The notes under the pieces: model-generated
What the model was told of the DNA's origin: nothing
Seen by the model: only the letters and a program-made list of their open reading frames with translations
Databases searched by the model: none
In this document: in pieces, positions 45,570-57,478 of the stretch
Layout: each line of letters opens with the position of its first letter
Numbering within the stretch: the stretch's first letter is position 1
NCBI RefSeq assembly: GCF_012489685.1
Contig: NC_080046.1
Location: forward strand, 46,339,176-46,403,175
Source: Lotus japonicus
Lineage: Eukaryota > Streptophyta > Magnoliopsida > Fabales > Fabaceae
DNA: 64,000 bases
Reading direction: 5' to 3'
Made by a program: the position numbers and the translations under genes

Positions 45570-47926
45570 TCTATAAACTATATAAAAGTGAAGTTTTTGC
45601 AACTTTGAGGGTAAGATGGGAATTCAATAAATCAATGCACACGACAATAAAATTTCTACTAACTCCCACTTAGTTTTTTGGTAACTGTTTAGTTAATATT
45701 ATTTACACATCAGATAAAAATAAAATATTAGTTACGAAATTTCAAAAGACATGATAAATTTTCTTGAGGATTATAATATCGGTTACAGAATTTCACAAGA
45801 AATGGAAAATTATTGTCATATTTATACAATACATAAATAAATATTAATATTATTATTTAGCAATTAATTTTGAAATTTTAAATTAAATTTGATATGAATT
45901 CAACAATAAACATTTTACTAACTCATTCTCTTACACTTAAATATTTTATTGGTGTTTAGTTAATATTATTTACACACTCATTAAAAAGTTTAATATCAGT
46001 TACGGAAATCCATAGAACATGCATGATAATTTTATTAGGGTTATAGAATATAATAAATAATATTAACCTTTAAAATGTTAATATCATTTACAAAATTCTA
46101 TAGGACATGGTAAATTATTTTGGATTTCATAAACATATAAATATTAAACTAAGGATAAGATGTGTATTGTGATTATGATTTTATTAAACGGTTGAATCAA
46201 ATTATACTAATGAGAATTTTACCATGACTTTCTTTGCACAAATTTATTAATTAATATATTTAATAATTCTTTTGCTGTAAAAAAAAATTGTTACAACAAA
46301 AAGAGTTGTAACCTTCCTGCTCCATGTAGTTAATGAATGAGAAAATTAAATTAATAAATATAAAACAAATCCAAATATATTTATCCCATTATACTAATTA
46401 TTGACTTATTCTATTTTTTTCTTATATTTCGGGAAAGCCAGCGGATCAATCAAAATGTCAAGTTACATTCTCAATGTAGTAATCATTCTATTTGCAAAAA
46501 AATATTAGTATAATCCTTACTTATTCAATTTCTTTTATCAGCTCATATATAATATGAGAAAAGGGAAGATACATATCGTTGGTGTAAACTTTTTTTTACA
46601 CAAACATCCAATTGTTTTCTGTCACATCGGAAACTATAATTGTAATTTAATTAAAATAAATGAAAAATATAATCATTTATCCCACGTGGCATACAATAAT
46701 TGGATAACATTGAAATGCACATCCATTAAACTCATATAATATTTCATCTCACTACAATAAAAAATTAAATTGTTATATAAAAGACCAAATTAAATAGTTC
46801 AACATTGGGGTGGGATGGCTGTTGTTGCTGTTGTTGTACGAAATTCTTTGCTGGTGCTGATGTTGCTGTTTTGGCTGCCTTGCCGTTATTGATGTTAATT
46901 TGGTGTTGCTGCGGACTTGTTGTACCAACTATTGGCTGGGTTTTTGGCTGCTTTAACGAATTTATGTGTCCAGGGACTGAGCTGTCACATGTTTACTTGT
47001 TTAGTTCAGAATGACTTCCCCAAGATTGCGGTACTCTTTTTCCTTGCTTGGTTTTTATCCCACTGGGTTTTTCCAAACAAGGTTTTAATGAGACTCTCTC
47101 TTGGAGTTTTTCGTCATTCTGTGGGTTGGTGGTGGGTTTTTAGCATAGCTCAGGATGTATTTTCATGCTTTAGTCTTATCACCTGACTGGGTTTGTACTT
47201 GGTTCTTGCCTATAGCTCATTTTGGCTTAGGCTCTTATTAATAATATACCTTTCATTTTCTAAAAAAAAAAACATTGGGGTGGGATGGATATTTCACTTG
47301 GTGAGTTAAGGGAAATGAAGGGTATTGAAGGGTGAAGGGCCAGAGTTCGAAACCTGATAAAAGAACTAATTTACTAAAAATTAACAAATAACATTTGTCT
47401 ATCAAAAAAAAAGTTCAACATTAAAATAAACGTAAAAAACATAAATTAATATAATTATTACATTACTACAAAACAAATACAAACACATGTGACACACAAA
47501 AAACACTACAACATTTAAGTAAACTTACATCTAAAATTAATTTTAATTTTTTAATTCATAACTTTGTTTTTATAAACCTAATAAAGATAACAATACTTTA
47601 TTAAATTTTAACTCAATAAACATAAAGAATACCCCGTGCAACGCAGGGAAACAAAATAAATTTTTTCCTCTAAAAGAAACTAAATTAGATAGTGCAACAT
47701 TAAACACAAAACCCAAGAATAAATAAAATAGTTGTTCAACTACAAAATAAAAGCAAACACATTCTTCATCGAAAAGAATTACAAATTCGATTTTTCTTAT
47801 ATTCAAAATTATTTTTGTCCTTTTAATTCATAAACTATTTTTAAATAAACATAACACAAATTAAAAATTTTCGTACAATAAATAAGAATTAAAATCCCCC
47901 GTGCATCGCACGGGTAAAAGGACTAG
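45570..47926 (+). mobile_element. Helitron 3, non-autonomous
   Basis: The 3' end has a perfect stem CCCGTGC/GCACGGG with a 3-nt loop (47898-47914), then CTAG at 47923-47926 followed by T. A degenerate copy of the same hairpin (CCCCGTGCAACGCAGGG) lies at about 47632. The 5' end is tentatively the TCTATAAACTATATAAAAGT near 45570; it is not preceded by A, so this boundary is uncertain. AT-rich interior, no gene. A LINE is inserted at 46819. Confidence 0.68.
46819..47270 (+). mobile_element. Short LINE 3' end inserted in Helitron 3
   Basis: About 450 bp ending in a run of A, flanked by the 18-bp duplication AACATTGGGGTGGGATGG (46801-46818 and 47271-47288). Target-primed retroposition explains both features. 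The interior resembles plant L1 3' ends in style (TGGTTTTTATCCCACTGGG, AACAAGGTTTTAATGA) but has no coding domain. A retroposed transcript is an alternative. Confidence 0.85.
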
Positions 47927-48172
47927 TACTATGTATAAAAACCACACAATTACTTTAAAAAAACCACACATTTTAATTTATAATATAAAAAGATAGTATT
48001 CCGTGTAACCAATCTTGTATATTCTTTCAGACATTCTTCTAAATATTTTCTAATGCAAACTTGTCTTCCCGTAAAAAAAAATAACACAACTTGTAAAGAT
48101 CTAATTTTCTTATGAAAAATAATAATAAAACGATCGCAAATATTTTTATCATTCTTTACTAGTGTTTTTTAC

Positions 48173-49400
48173 CCGCGCGTTGCACAGGGAATTTGTTTAT
48201 TGTATTTGATACATCGGTTAATATTTTAAATTATAAAATATTTAAGATGCTAAGAATGTAAGAACAATCATAATATAAAGATGTAGATATTTAAAAAGCA
48301 TAAGACAAAAGCTTTAAGTTTTGCATATGTGCGGTATAAGTGTATAACTGAATTTTGTTTGTGAAGATGTGTACTCGTGTTGCATAAAGGGTAATGCTTT
48401 TGTGTTTTAGATATGTAACAATACATAAATATATAATTATTGTTTAAATTATTAAAAATTCATTTAAGTTGTAGAAAAAATGAATTTTTATTTTTTTAAC
48501 TCGTACAAATTTTCATTTTACATATAAAATGTTCCTCCCCGTGAGATCTCGTAACTCTAATTTGTTAGCACTAATAAATTTAGGTCATAATTTTATAGTA
48601 CATATGTATTAATATTTTTTATTCTTAGTACTTTTTTTACTATCCAATTATTATAGTTATATGCATATATAAATATACACTCTTAAAATTTTGAAAACAA
48701 TACTCAAATTAGTTATATTAAATTTTTTCTATTAAGATAATATCAATCAATTAGTTTAGAATATAATGATTGTATAAAAAAGTATAATGGTACTTTTTAT
48801 ATAAAATAAAATCTCACGTAACATATCAATTGAAAATTATACACAGATACAAACAACAGCCGCTTTTAGGTTTCAGAAAGATAAGCAGTAGAAAATTATG
48901 TGCATTTCCATAACAAATATTTCTAGTGTTTTTACGGTGAAATTTGCTCTTGTGTTTTAGGCATGGATCAATACCTTGATTTATTTATAGCTTTTTGCCC
49001 CGTATGAGCTTTTTCTGTTAATTTTACATGAATTTTCATGTAAAATGTTCATCCCCGTGGGAACTCTTAACCCTAAAGTTTAACTTAAACAAAAATACAC
49101 CATATATGTATTAATGTTTTCTAATCTCCGCACGACACATTTTAATCATCAAATTATCATGCCTTTATATTTATTTCTTTTTAAAACTTTTAAAAAGTTA
49201 TGAAAAAAGTAATGACATCATATTGATTTTTTATTTACCACTCATAGGAATTAGATTTCGACATATACGTTCAAACAATCACTTTTTATCTATGTGTTGC
49301 ACGAAGAACTTTCTCTTGTGCTTAAGACATGTTCAATACCATACTTTAGCAATATTTTCAGATACGAAAGAACATACTTAATGAGAGATATATAATGTTA
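48173..49400. repeat. Degenerate Helitron-terminus modules
   Basis: Three or four diverged modules of about 350-450 bp carry GTTGCA(C/T)A-type motifs, then CTTTTGTGTTTTAG(A/G)(T/C)ATG and TCAATACC, then TACATATAAAATGTTCCTCC or ATGTAAAATGTTCATCC and CCGTG(A/G)GA. Clear copies start near 48173, 48370, 48920 and 49285. The CCCCGTG part recurs near 60870, 60990 and 61240. Confidence 0.6.
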
Positions 49401-49740
49401 CATAATGTGTTCCTCTAATTTGATTTCCCTATATTTATAACTCATCTCGTCCTAGTACTAAGTAACTACTATACTAACATCTAACTAACTTAGCAGTCCT
49501 TGATTAATTTCCCCTTTTGTTACAACCTTACATGAGTTTGAAAATTTAAGTAAACACACTTCTCTTAGGTGATAAATGAAAGCAATATAGAAACAACCGC
49601 AGTCCGCAGCTAATGAGAAACTCTGCCAAATTCACCTAGCAACCATCAAATCTCTGCGTGTCCATGGTAGCTCTGTGGACCCTCAGCACCATATCAGCTC
49701 CCTTTTCCTGGAATTAATATTTAATAAAAATAAGACAAAT

Positions 49741-50880
49741 TAATAAAAAATCAAGAAATAAACAACATAAATCCTAATCAAATCTAAAATTTAAAAAGGT
49801 ACTAATTAAAGATAGATAAAAACTATCAAAATTTAGCAAATCACAATAAAAACTTATAAAATCATAAATTAAATAAAAATCCGAAAATTCAATAAAGACA
49901 CCATAAAAATTAATTAATAACCTCAAAATAAATCAAAAATAAAATAAAAGATTCAAGATATAATCAAGAAATAAACAACCTAAATCCTAATAAAATCTAA
50001 AATTTAAAAAGGTACTAACTAAAGATAGATAAAAACTACAAAAATCTAGCAAATCACAATAAAAACTCATAAAATCCCGAATTAAATAAAAATATGAAAA
50101 TTTAATAAAAATACGATAAAAACTAATTAGTACTCTCAAAATAAATCTCTAAACCTATCTCTATTTAACTATTTAAGTATATACTAATCTAAAATAGAGA
50201 AACAAATCTAAACTATATCTCAAGGAGATAAGACTAATAATAAACTAATCTAACAAATAACAATAAAAACAAAACAAAATCTTTAAAAAATATTTTTTTT
50301 TATGTAGATACTAATCTAAAATAGAGAAACAAATCTAAACTATATCTCAATGAGATAAGACTAATAATAAACTAATCTAACAAATAACAATAAAAACAAA
50401 ACAAAATCTTTAAAAAATATTTTTTTATCTCTATTTAACTATTTAAGTAGATACTAATCTAAAATAGAGAAACAAATCTAAACTATATCTCAATGAGATA
50501 AGACTAATAATAAACTAATCTAACAAATAACAATAAAAACAAAATCCTTAAAAAGTATTTTAATCCGAAAATTCAATAAAGACACCATAAAAATTAATTA
50601 ATAACCTTAAAATAAAATAAAAGATCAAGATAAAATCAATAAATAAACAACCTAAATCCTAATCAAAACTAAAATTTAAAAAAGTACTAATTAAAGATAG
50701 ATAAAAACTACCAAAATCTAGCAAATCACAATAAAAACTCATAAAATCATTAATTAAATAAAAATCCGAAAATTCAATAAAAATACAATAAAAACTAATT
50801 AGTACTCTCAAAATAAAATAAAATACCCAAGAAAAAATGAAATAAACAACTTAAATCCTAATAAAATCTAAAATTTAAAA
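49741..50880. repeat. AT-rich repeat array, families R1 and R2
   Basis: R1 (about 190 bp) contains AAACAACCTAAATCCTAATC, AGATAGATAAAAACTA and CCGAAAATTCAATAAA. Copies start near 49755, 49970 and 50620, with a partial one at 50560. R2 (about 125-135 bp) contains ATACTAATCTAAAATAGAGA and TATCTCAATGAGATAAGAC. Three tandem copies lie at about 50160-50550, and another at 51750-51890. Confidence 0.8.
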
Positions 50881-51749
50881 AGGTCTACATGTGCTTGGAT
50901 AACTTGTTGTATTTTTCTTCATATTTTTGGTCAACATGTGATTTTTCTTTTATAAATCCCTTAAATTTAAATCCAGTTACCTATTCAAAAAATTAATTCA
51001 AACGACTTTTTGTGTTTTCCAATATACAATTTTTTTTTTAAAAAAAACACTAAGTATTTTGAATTATTCAATTTGTATACATTTTATTAAAAACAACAGT
51101 CAATACGATGCTATAATTAATAAAATAGGGTCAGGAATAACTAAGTGAAGTATGCAACTTTAGATGATAGTATGTCAGTGAACTATATCACTGTTGATTA
51201 AACAACAAAAGTACATGCATATGTTTCCAGTAACAAACACTGAAGTTGTTAAATTCTAGAGTGCAGTCCACAATATAAAGAAGGAAAATCCAAGAAAAGA
51301 AAGGTGAGCAATAACAATGATCACAATTCAAATAACATATCAAAAACATAAAACACAAAACGATTTCTATTTCTATGTTAGCTTACCTCTTCAATCAATT
51401 TATTCCTCATTCATGGTCTTTGAAATAGATAGCTTGAAGGCACATTCCCACACCGAACCTGAATCAAAACACATTTACTCTTTTTCAGTCAAGAGTTAAG
51501 TAAAAGTCAATCATTCAATCAAGAAGGCAGTCTCCATGGATTAAAGGTAGCATAAAGCAGCTGAAATAAAACAAAATATTGTCGATAAAAAGGGAACAAA
51601 ACAAGTTGTACGAATAGAGAAGATGAGGAAGAAGAAAGTCCTAAAAATGCAGAGAAGTCAAAGACATATAAGGACTATGTTGAATATCTGTTAAGATTTA
51701 GTTTATTATTAATCTAAGAAAGAGATAGAAAGAAACTAAATCTATCTAA
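50881..51749. other. AT-rich stretch between repeat arrays
   Basis: No gene. Short frames (for example 51317-51499) lack motifs. Confidence 0.5.
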
Positions 51750-52770
51750 ACCCATCTCTATTTAACTATTTAAATAGATACTAATCTAAAATAGAGAAAC
51801 AAATCTAAATTATATCTCAATGAGATAAGACTAATAATAAACTAATGTAACAAATAACAATAAAAACAAAACAAAATCTTAAAAAATTATTTTTTTATAT
51901 ATGATTTTTTTTTCACGGATTTTTTTTCTTTTATTTATTATAAAAATGTACATATATGCTTTTTTTATATTTTTAAATCAAATGAGAATTAATCTGTGAG
52001 CGACACGTCATTAAATTGGCTTGAGAATTAATCTGGGAGCGACACCTCATCGAATTGGCCTGATGAGAGTTCTTCTTTTCTAATATATATTGATATTGAT
52101 TGATTGATATTGATTAAGGAAAATCTTTTAAAATTTTATCAAAAAGTTTCTCAGATTTAAAATTACCTTTAAAAAATCGGTTTCAAGATTTGTTATGGAA
52201 ATAAATTTTAGGTGAAGAAAAAGTTTATTTTTAGAGTATTAATTAAAATTTATGTTATTTTTATTGAATTTTCGGATTTTTATTTAATTAAGAATTTTAA
52301 GATAAATTAAGATAAAATCAAGAAATAAACAACCTAAATCCTAATCAAATCTAAAATTTAAAAAAGTAATAAATAAAGATAGATAAAAACTACAAAAATC
52401 TAGCAAATCACAATAAAAACTCATAAAATCCTGAATTAATTAAAAATCTGAAAATTCAACAAAAATACCATAAAAATTAATTAATACTCTAAAAATAAAT
52501 AATAAGATAAATTAAGATAAAAATCATGAAATAAACAACCTAAATCCTAATCAAATCTAAAATTAAAAAAGGTACTAAATAAAGATAGATAAAAATTATC
52601 AAAATCTAGCAAATCACAATAAAAACTCATAAAATTCTGAATTAATTAAAAATCCGAAAATACCATAAAAATTAATTAATACTCTAAAAGCAAATAAAAA
52701 ATAAATTAAGATAAAATCAAGAAATAAACAACCTAAATCCTAATCAAATCTAAAATTTAAAAATGTATTT
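51750..52770. repeat. Second part of the R1/R2 array
   Basis: An R2 copy at 51750-51890 is followed by R1 copies at about 52310-52500, 52500-52690 and a partial one at 52690-52765. A Helitron-type 5' end (about 52060-52125) splits the array. Confidence 0.75.
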
Positions 52771-53009
52771 TTTTATGCGAATTAACCTGAGAATGACACG
52801 TGAATTTTTTTTTTCTGAGAATTAACGTGAGAATGGCATGTCACTAAGAATTAACGTGAGAATGACACATCATTAAATCTGCCTGATAGAAGTTCTTCTT
52901 TTCTAATATATATTGATTGATTGATATTGATATTGATTGATGATTTTAAAGATCTCATTTTCTTCTATAGAAAAACGATCGCATCTTGTATTTTTAATAG
53001 TTTTGTGTT

Positions 53010-53635
53010 TTAGCAGAATCACTGGCAGCCTGCAGAGGTCTTGGAAAGAATTCACGTTGATACCATGGAGTTCTAATGTTGGGGAGGTGGTGCGATGTTG
53101 CAGGGTCCTGTGGCGGTTATGGAACTGATCGGGTGATGCTCCATACTAATGGGAGCTAGCAGCAAGACTTGGGCCGAATGGGTGGAGGAGGGATCCGCGG
53201 CGACAGAGGAAGGTGGGTCTCAGGGTTTGCCATGGCGCAGGGTGCGGGTGATGCATTCAAGTCCAAGCTGTTAGCGCTGCAAAAGGGCCTTCTGCACGTT
53301 TGGGAACTTGGTTTCCGCCCGGTGAATTGCTTTGTGGATTGCTCCGAGGTGCAGAAGGTAGTCATAACTAATAGTGATGTCCAGAATTATTGGCATGGGG
53401 CGGTGATTCTTTTAATTCGAGAAGTGATAGCTAGGAATTTGAGTGTTTCAGTTACTCCGGTTCCCAAGGAACAAAAAATGGTTGTGGATGCATTGGCAAA
53501 GCTAGCGGTGCGAGAAGGCTGGGATTGGAAGGTTTGGAAGCTTCCCTAGTCGATGGTGGTTCCTTTGCTTTGTCAAGATGTAGTTGTTTAGCTGTGTTCT
53601 CTTTTCTTTTCCTCTTTGTAACAAAAAAAATAAAC
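53010..53635 (+). mobile_element. 5'-truncated LINE with RNase H domain
   Basis: The frame 53169-53549 encodes an RNase H-like domain: GGGIRGDRGRWVSGFAMAQG, KLLALQKGLLHVWELGF, FVDCSEVQKVV and VVDALAKLAVREGW. Just upstream, MLHTNGS is the start of the domain with its usual Asp changed to Asn, followed by an in-frame stop. The 3' end has a short A-rich tail (AACAAAAAAAATAAACAC). The left boundary and target duplication were not fixed. Confidence 0.65.
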
Positions 53636-53639
53636 ACAA

Positions 53640-54925
53640 TCTAAATTTTAATAATATTTGTATCTGATGAAATTTTAAAAATAAAAAATTGTATGTATTC
53701 CGTAGTTGAATCCTAATAAAACTCAATCAACTTTTATTTTATCTTAATTATTTAATTTAATTATGTATTTGATATTATGATATGATGAGGATGTAGCAAT
53801 CCCTGTTAGCTGTTATAAAAGGGTGACCAATTATTTAAACATCTCATATCATCTTGTTTTTAAATAACACAATCTAATTCCATCTAGTTTTGAAGAAAAA
53901 CAACAAAATCTAATTTTTCACCGTATTTTTATCTATTGACTCCAAAAACTAATCCAAATATGTATCTTATTTAATTATAGATTTGATATGATAAGATACG
54001 ATGAGGTTGTGATAAACTCAATCATTATTTAAAAGGAGGCTGCACTTGGTGATGTATAGAAAATCACCAACATAAATTGTGTGTACTGATACGATAAGGT
54101 TTTAATTTGTTTGATTGCTATTCATCTTCCAGAGGTGTTCGCTTCCTTGCTCCGCTCAACATGGTACACCATATGTTTCATTATAGTTTTTTATATAAAA
54201 CACCTAAAGTTACAATGACTAGAAAATCTCCACCCAAAATCTTCTGGCCCCTCCGGCACCCACCTAGCTCTCCTCCTCCATGCCGTAGTGATGAGGAAAC
54301 CGCCGCCCTCCGCCACCCACCCATCAATACAAATTAACACACAAGGTAAGGACGCCTGATCTGATTGATTGCATTGTTTCAATTCATTGATGCTTGTAAG
54401 TTTTGGAGGAATTTATAGTACATAAAACCAAAGCAGTTTTTTTTCCTCTCCTTTTTTAGTACATAAAACACCAATAACCCATTGGATGCATTGCTTGATT
54501 TTGGTGTTGCAGGAAAGTTTTATACCGCTTGCACTTTTTGGATTTGACTTTGTTGTTGGATTCCAAAAGTGGTGCACGGAGGCGGCCACGTCAACAGTGG
54601 TGACCCGAGGTGGTGAGAGCGGCAGTGGGGGCTAGAGGCACTGACAGAGGTGGATGTGTTAGTGGCCATGGGTGAAGCTTGGGGTTAGGGTTATTTGTAA
54701 AATAAGGGTAAATTGGTAAAAGGGGAAGATAACATTTATGATATAATGATATTTTAAATTAATTTAAGGGTGAATATGTAATTTTCTATGACAAAATAAT
54801 TTATTATTTTTTGGTTACATAAGGAAGCAAAAGAATTCATTTTTTATTCAATTTTCTATTCTATTACTTTTTATTTTGTCTGTTTCCAATTTTCTTGATC
54901 ATAATAATTTCAATTTCTGTCACAG
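53640..54925. other. AT-rich upstream region of the F-box locus
   Basis: Two diverged copies of a TTTGATAT(T/G)ATGATA(T/C)GATGAGG block lie at about 53750-53800 and 53975-54015. Open frames at 54107-54337 and 54382-54191 are Pro/Arg-rich and look non-genic. No first exon with an F-box was recognised for the DUF295 module that follows. Confidence 0.45.
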
Positions 54926-55914
54926 GGACAAAATAAAACAGAATGCCTTCTTCCGCCTACTACCCAATCTTACCCTTGGCTTCTTTATGTTCACAACAAC
55001 CTGGCCATCATTCGCAGCATATTAGATCCCACAGAAACTTATTCAAGAAGTATTCCAGAGTTGAGTGGGGCAAATCTGTTGACCGTGCAACATGGTGGTT
55101 GGTGTGTTTTGGAGAAAGGTGGAAAAGAAAAGGTTCGGGAACTATTACTTTGGAATCCTTTTCTTCAGGAAAAGATTCATCTCCCATCCCTGAAACACGA
55201 GAACAGAATTCGCAATTGCATTTTGTCGTGCTCCCCAACTGAAACAGATCAAGTTTGCTCCATATTTTTATTCCCGCATGAGGCGTATGGTTACGGTCCA
55301 AATATATTATTCTATTGTGAAGTTGGAGATAAACAATGGTTTGCAGTAGACTACCGAAAAGACTTAGTGAGGGCTTCACCGCCGGAGGAGGATGGTGTAG
55401 TTTATAACCCGTTTCTTTATAGCCCTGTTTACTTCAATGGTCGCTTGTATGCAGTGTCATACTCTCGTCTTCTGGTGATAATAGAGAAGCTTGAACCTCC
55501 TAATGGCCTTCAAATACACTCTGCAGATGTTTACTTGCCAGATCCGTTTCCACATACCTTCCCATGTCTACGCCAGTTGCTAGTGTGTAACCATGAATTA
55601 TTTCATATTCAAATATCTATGGAGTATAATAAGATTTTTGGCATAGCGGTTCACAAATTAAATTTTTCTCACATGATATGGGAAAGGGTGAAAAGCATCA
55701 AAGACATGGTCTTCTTTTTATCCGATAAGGATTTACCATTTGCTCGTCGAGTCAATCCTGGTGGAGGGGGTCTTATCTATTTCACGTCCATGAACAACAA
55801 ATTTGTTCATATATTCAACCTTGAAGACAATAGTCTCAGAATTTGTAAAGCTTTCCCAAGTTTCCCAGAAAATTGGTTTCCCGCAAAATCATTCTGGGTT
55901 ATGCCAGATTTAAG
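54926..55914 (+). CDS. DUF295 module 1, exon without a start codon
   Basis: After a CTGTCACAG acceptor the frame is open for 989 nt and ends at a TTAAG/GTATGG donor. An in-frame TAA lies just upstream, so an earlier exon must supply the start. The sequence has DUF295/KIB-type features: PWLLYVHNNLA, a GGWCVLE motif, LLLWNPFLQEKIHLPSL, and YFNGRLYAV in the middle of the propeller. In this family an N-terminal F-box usually precedes the PWL segment; none is visible here. The frame joins in phase to the mini-exons and the F-box exon downstream. The apparent start at 55061 is a TTG codon, not an ATG. Confidence 0.75.
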
Positions 55915-55995
55915 GTATGGAGTTTGACAATTGTTTTTTATATATTTTAAATTAATTTGAATTAATTTGAATCGTATTTTGTTCACATTGTATAG

Positions 55996-56055
55996 GAGGA
56001 CTCTGGCACCCACAACAGAAGGTATAAAAACTCAAGTTGGGGCAGGTATAATAAG
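55996..56055 (+). CDS. Mini-exon 1 of the F-box/DUF295 locus
   Basis: 60 nt between TATAG and GTATGT, in phase with both neighbours, reading RTLAPTTEGIKTQVGAGII. It resembles mini-exon 2 and the start of the F-box exon, so it is a duplicated unit. Confidence 0.6.
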
Positions 56056-56168
56056 GTATGTAGTTTTTTTTATTTAAAAAAAAAAGGTATGTAGTTTTAC
56101 AAATTAATCTTCATATATTTCAAAATTAATTTGAATTAAATGAATCGTGTTATTTATATGCTGTGTAG

Positions 56169-56225
56169 GATGACTATTGCACCAAAGGAAAAAGTAGGGA
56201 AAACTCAAATTAGGCCAAATCTAAG
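56169..56225 (+). CDS. Mini-exon 2 of the F-box/DUF295 locus
   Basis: 57 nt between TGTAG and GTATGA, in phase, reading MTIAPKEKVGKTQIRPNL. The flanking introns also resemble each other (ATTAATCTTCATA, AAAATTAATTTGAATTAA). Confidence 0.6.
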
Positions 56226-56302
56226 GTATGAGTTTTACCATTAATTTTCATACATCTTAAAATTAATTTAAATTAAGACGAATCATATTTTATTTATGTA
56301 GG

Positions 56303-57478
56303 ATGACCCATGCACTCAAAGAAGAAAGAGGAAAAAACCAAACTAGAGGTGGGGAAAGTAGTGCGACAGTCCATTCAGATGAGACACGGGATAGAGCTAC
56401 TAACTTTGATGCATTACCTTTTCATATAGTCGAAATGGTTGCAAACTATCTTGATGCATATGATTATTTGCATTTTCGAGCTACCAACTGTTACTATCGT
56501 CATTTAAGAGCACCGCCACTTCAATGGAGATCACCCTCTCACATATCAGCGTCAAGTTTTGATGATCTTTCACTCTTTCCGTTATTTGTTTACTTTGAGA
56601 AAGAAGAAGTTTTAACTTTTGTGCACCCAAACCATGGAATTAAGTATAAATATAGCATTAACATGCCCGAAGATATCCAAGGAGGTTGTGAAATTTGCTA
56701 CTCCAAAGATGGTTGGCTACTTCTGTCAGTAAACACATTTTCTAACATTTTCTTCAATCCTTTTACAAAAGAAGTGAAACAACTTGCATATGGACCTGCA
56801 TCAAAACAATATGGACCTACACCAAAACAAGTATGGAAGAATACACCGTTGATGGGCTTCTCACATCCTCCAACCTCTTCAAAATGTGTAGTTGTTGAAC
56901 TCCAAGATTTTTACCAACCAACGGTACACACCACTTGGCTTGGGAAAGGTAAATGGAAAGAATCCATTTTTAGAGGTCGTCATTTTCATTCCACCAACAT
57001 AAGCCCTTGTTTCCATAATGAAGCATTCTATTATCTTAGCAGGAATGGAAAGTTGGGCATTCTTAAACTAGCAGGAAAAAAAAAAATATTTTGGAGAGAA
57101 TATAAAAAGCTTAATGCTCCATGTAGGGGCTACTACAAGTGCTTTCTAGTAGAATCTAATGATAGTCTCTTGTTTGTATTTGAGAATCCTTTTGAAAATT
57201 GGGTTCGAGTTTTCAAGTTAAATGAGTCTGAAAAGACATGGACAGGAGTTAAAAGCCTTGGAAACCATATGATTTTTGTTGGTAATCAATCGTTTTCTGC
57301 GGTGGCTAGTATTCCTGGAATGGAAAATAAAATATATTTTCCCAGATTTTATAACAAAAACATTGTGTTTTATTCATTAGAATCAAGTAACTACCACACA
57401 TTTGAAAGCTCTGAAGTTGTGGATTTTCATTGTATGGAAGAAAAACTTAATAGCAGCTGGATTCAACCAAGGTGGTAG
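56303..57478 (+). CDS. F-box protein with DUF295 propeller
   Basis: 391 residues from the ATG at 56303, open to TAG at 57478. An F-box lies at about residues 35-75 (FDALPFHIVEMVANYLDAYD, YLHFRATNCYYRHL). Then come a DUF295/KIB-type region with WRSPSHI, CEICYSKDGWLLLS, FFNPFTKEVKQL, and a C-terminal part with ENWVRVFKLNESEKTW and YFPRFYNKNIVFYS. F-box proteins link substrates to SCF ubiquitin ligases; DUF295 F-box proteins are a large, fast-evolving plant family whose targets are mostly unknown. The length fits the family and no breaks are seen. The ATG follows a TGTAG acceptor directly, and the upstream exons join in phase, so it may be the last exon of a longer 760-codon reading frame instead of a one-exon gene. 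Confidence 0.85.
   Translation: MTHALKEERGKNQTRGGESSATVHSDETRDRATNFDALPFHIVEMVANYLDAYDYLHFRATNCYYRHLRAPPLQWRSPSHISASSFDDLSLFPLFVYFEKEEVLTFVHPNHGIKYKYSINMPEDIQGGCEICYSKDGWLLLSVNTFSNIFFNPFTKEVKQLAYGPASKQYGPTPKQVWKNTPLMGFSHPPTSSKCVVVELQDFYQPTVHTTWLGKGKWKESIFRGRHFHSTNISPCFHNEAFYYLSRNGKLGILKLAGKKKIFWREYKKLNAPCRGYYKCFLVESNDSLLFVFENPFENWVRVFKLNESEKTWTGVKSLGNHMIFVGNQSFSAVASIPGMENKIYFPRFYNKNIVFYSLESSNYHTFESSEVVDFHCMEEKLNSSWIQPRW

Larger units (their letters stand above)
48159..52945 (-). mobile_element. Helitron-like complex 4, minus strand
   Basis: The right-to-left 3' end is CTAG at 48159-48162, with an imperfect hairpin (CCCGCGCGTTGCACAGGG) inside. Two possible 5' ends exist, at about 52125 and about 52945. 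Both read, on the minus strand, TCAATATCAATCAATCAATA-like sequence into ATATATTAGAAAAGAAGAAC. Between lie degenerate terminal modules (48160-49400) and AT-rich repeat arrays (49740-52770). No gene is present. It may be two or more nested or tandem Helitrons. Confidence 0.6.

Noticed and set aside
46805..47186. Two overlapping frames in the LINE inserted in Helitron 3
   Set aside because: They lie in the LINE 3' region and show no domain; the first is GTTGCTGTT-rich low complexity.
53010..53635. RNase H frame as a host RNase H gene
   Set aside because: It lacks a start and has an upstream stop and a short A-rich tail; a LINE fragment explains it better.
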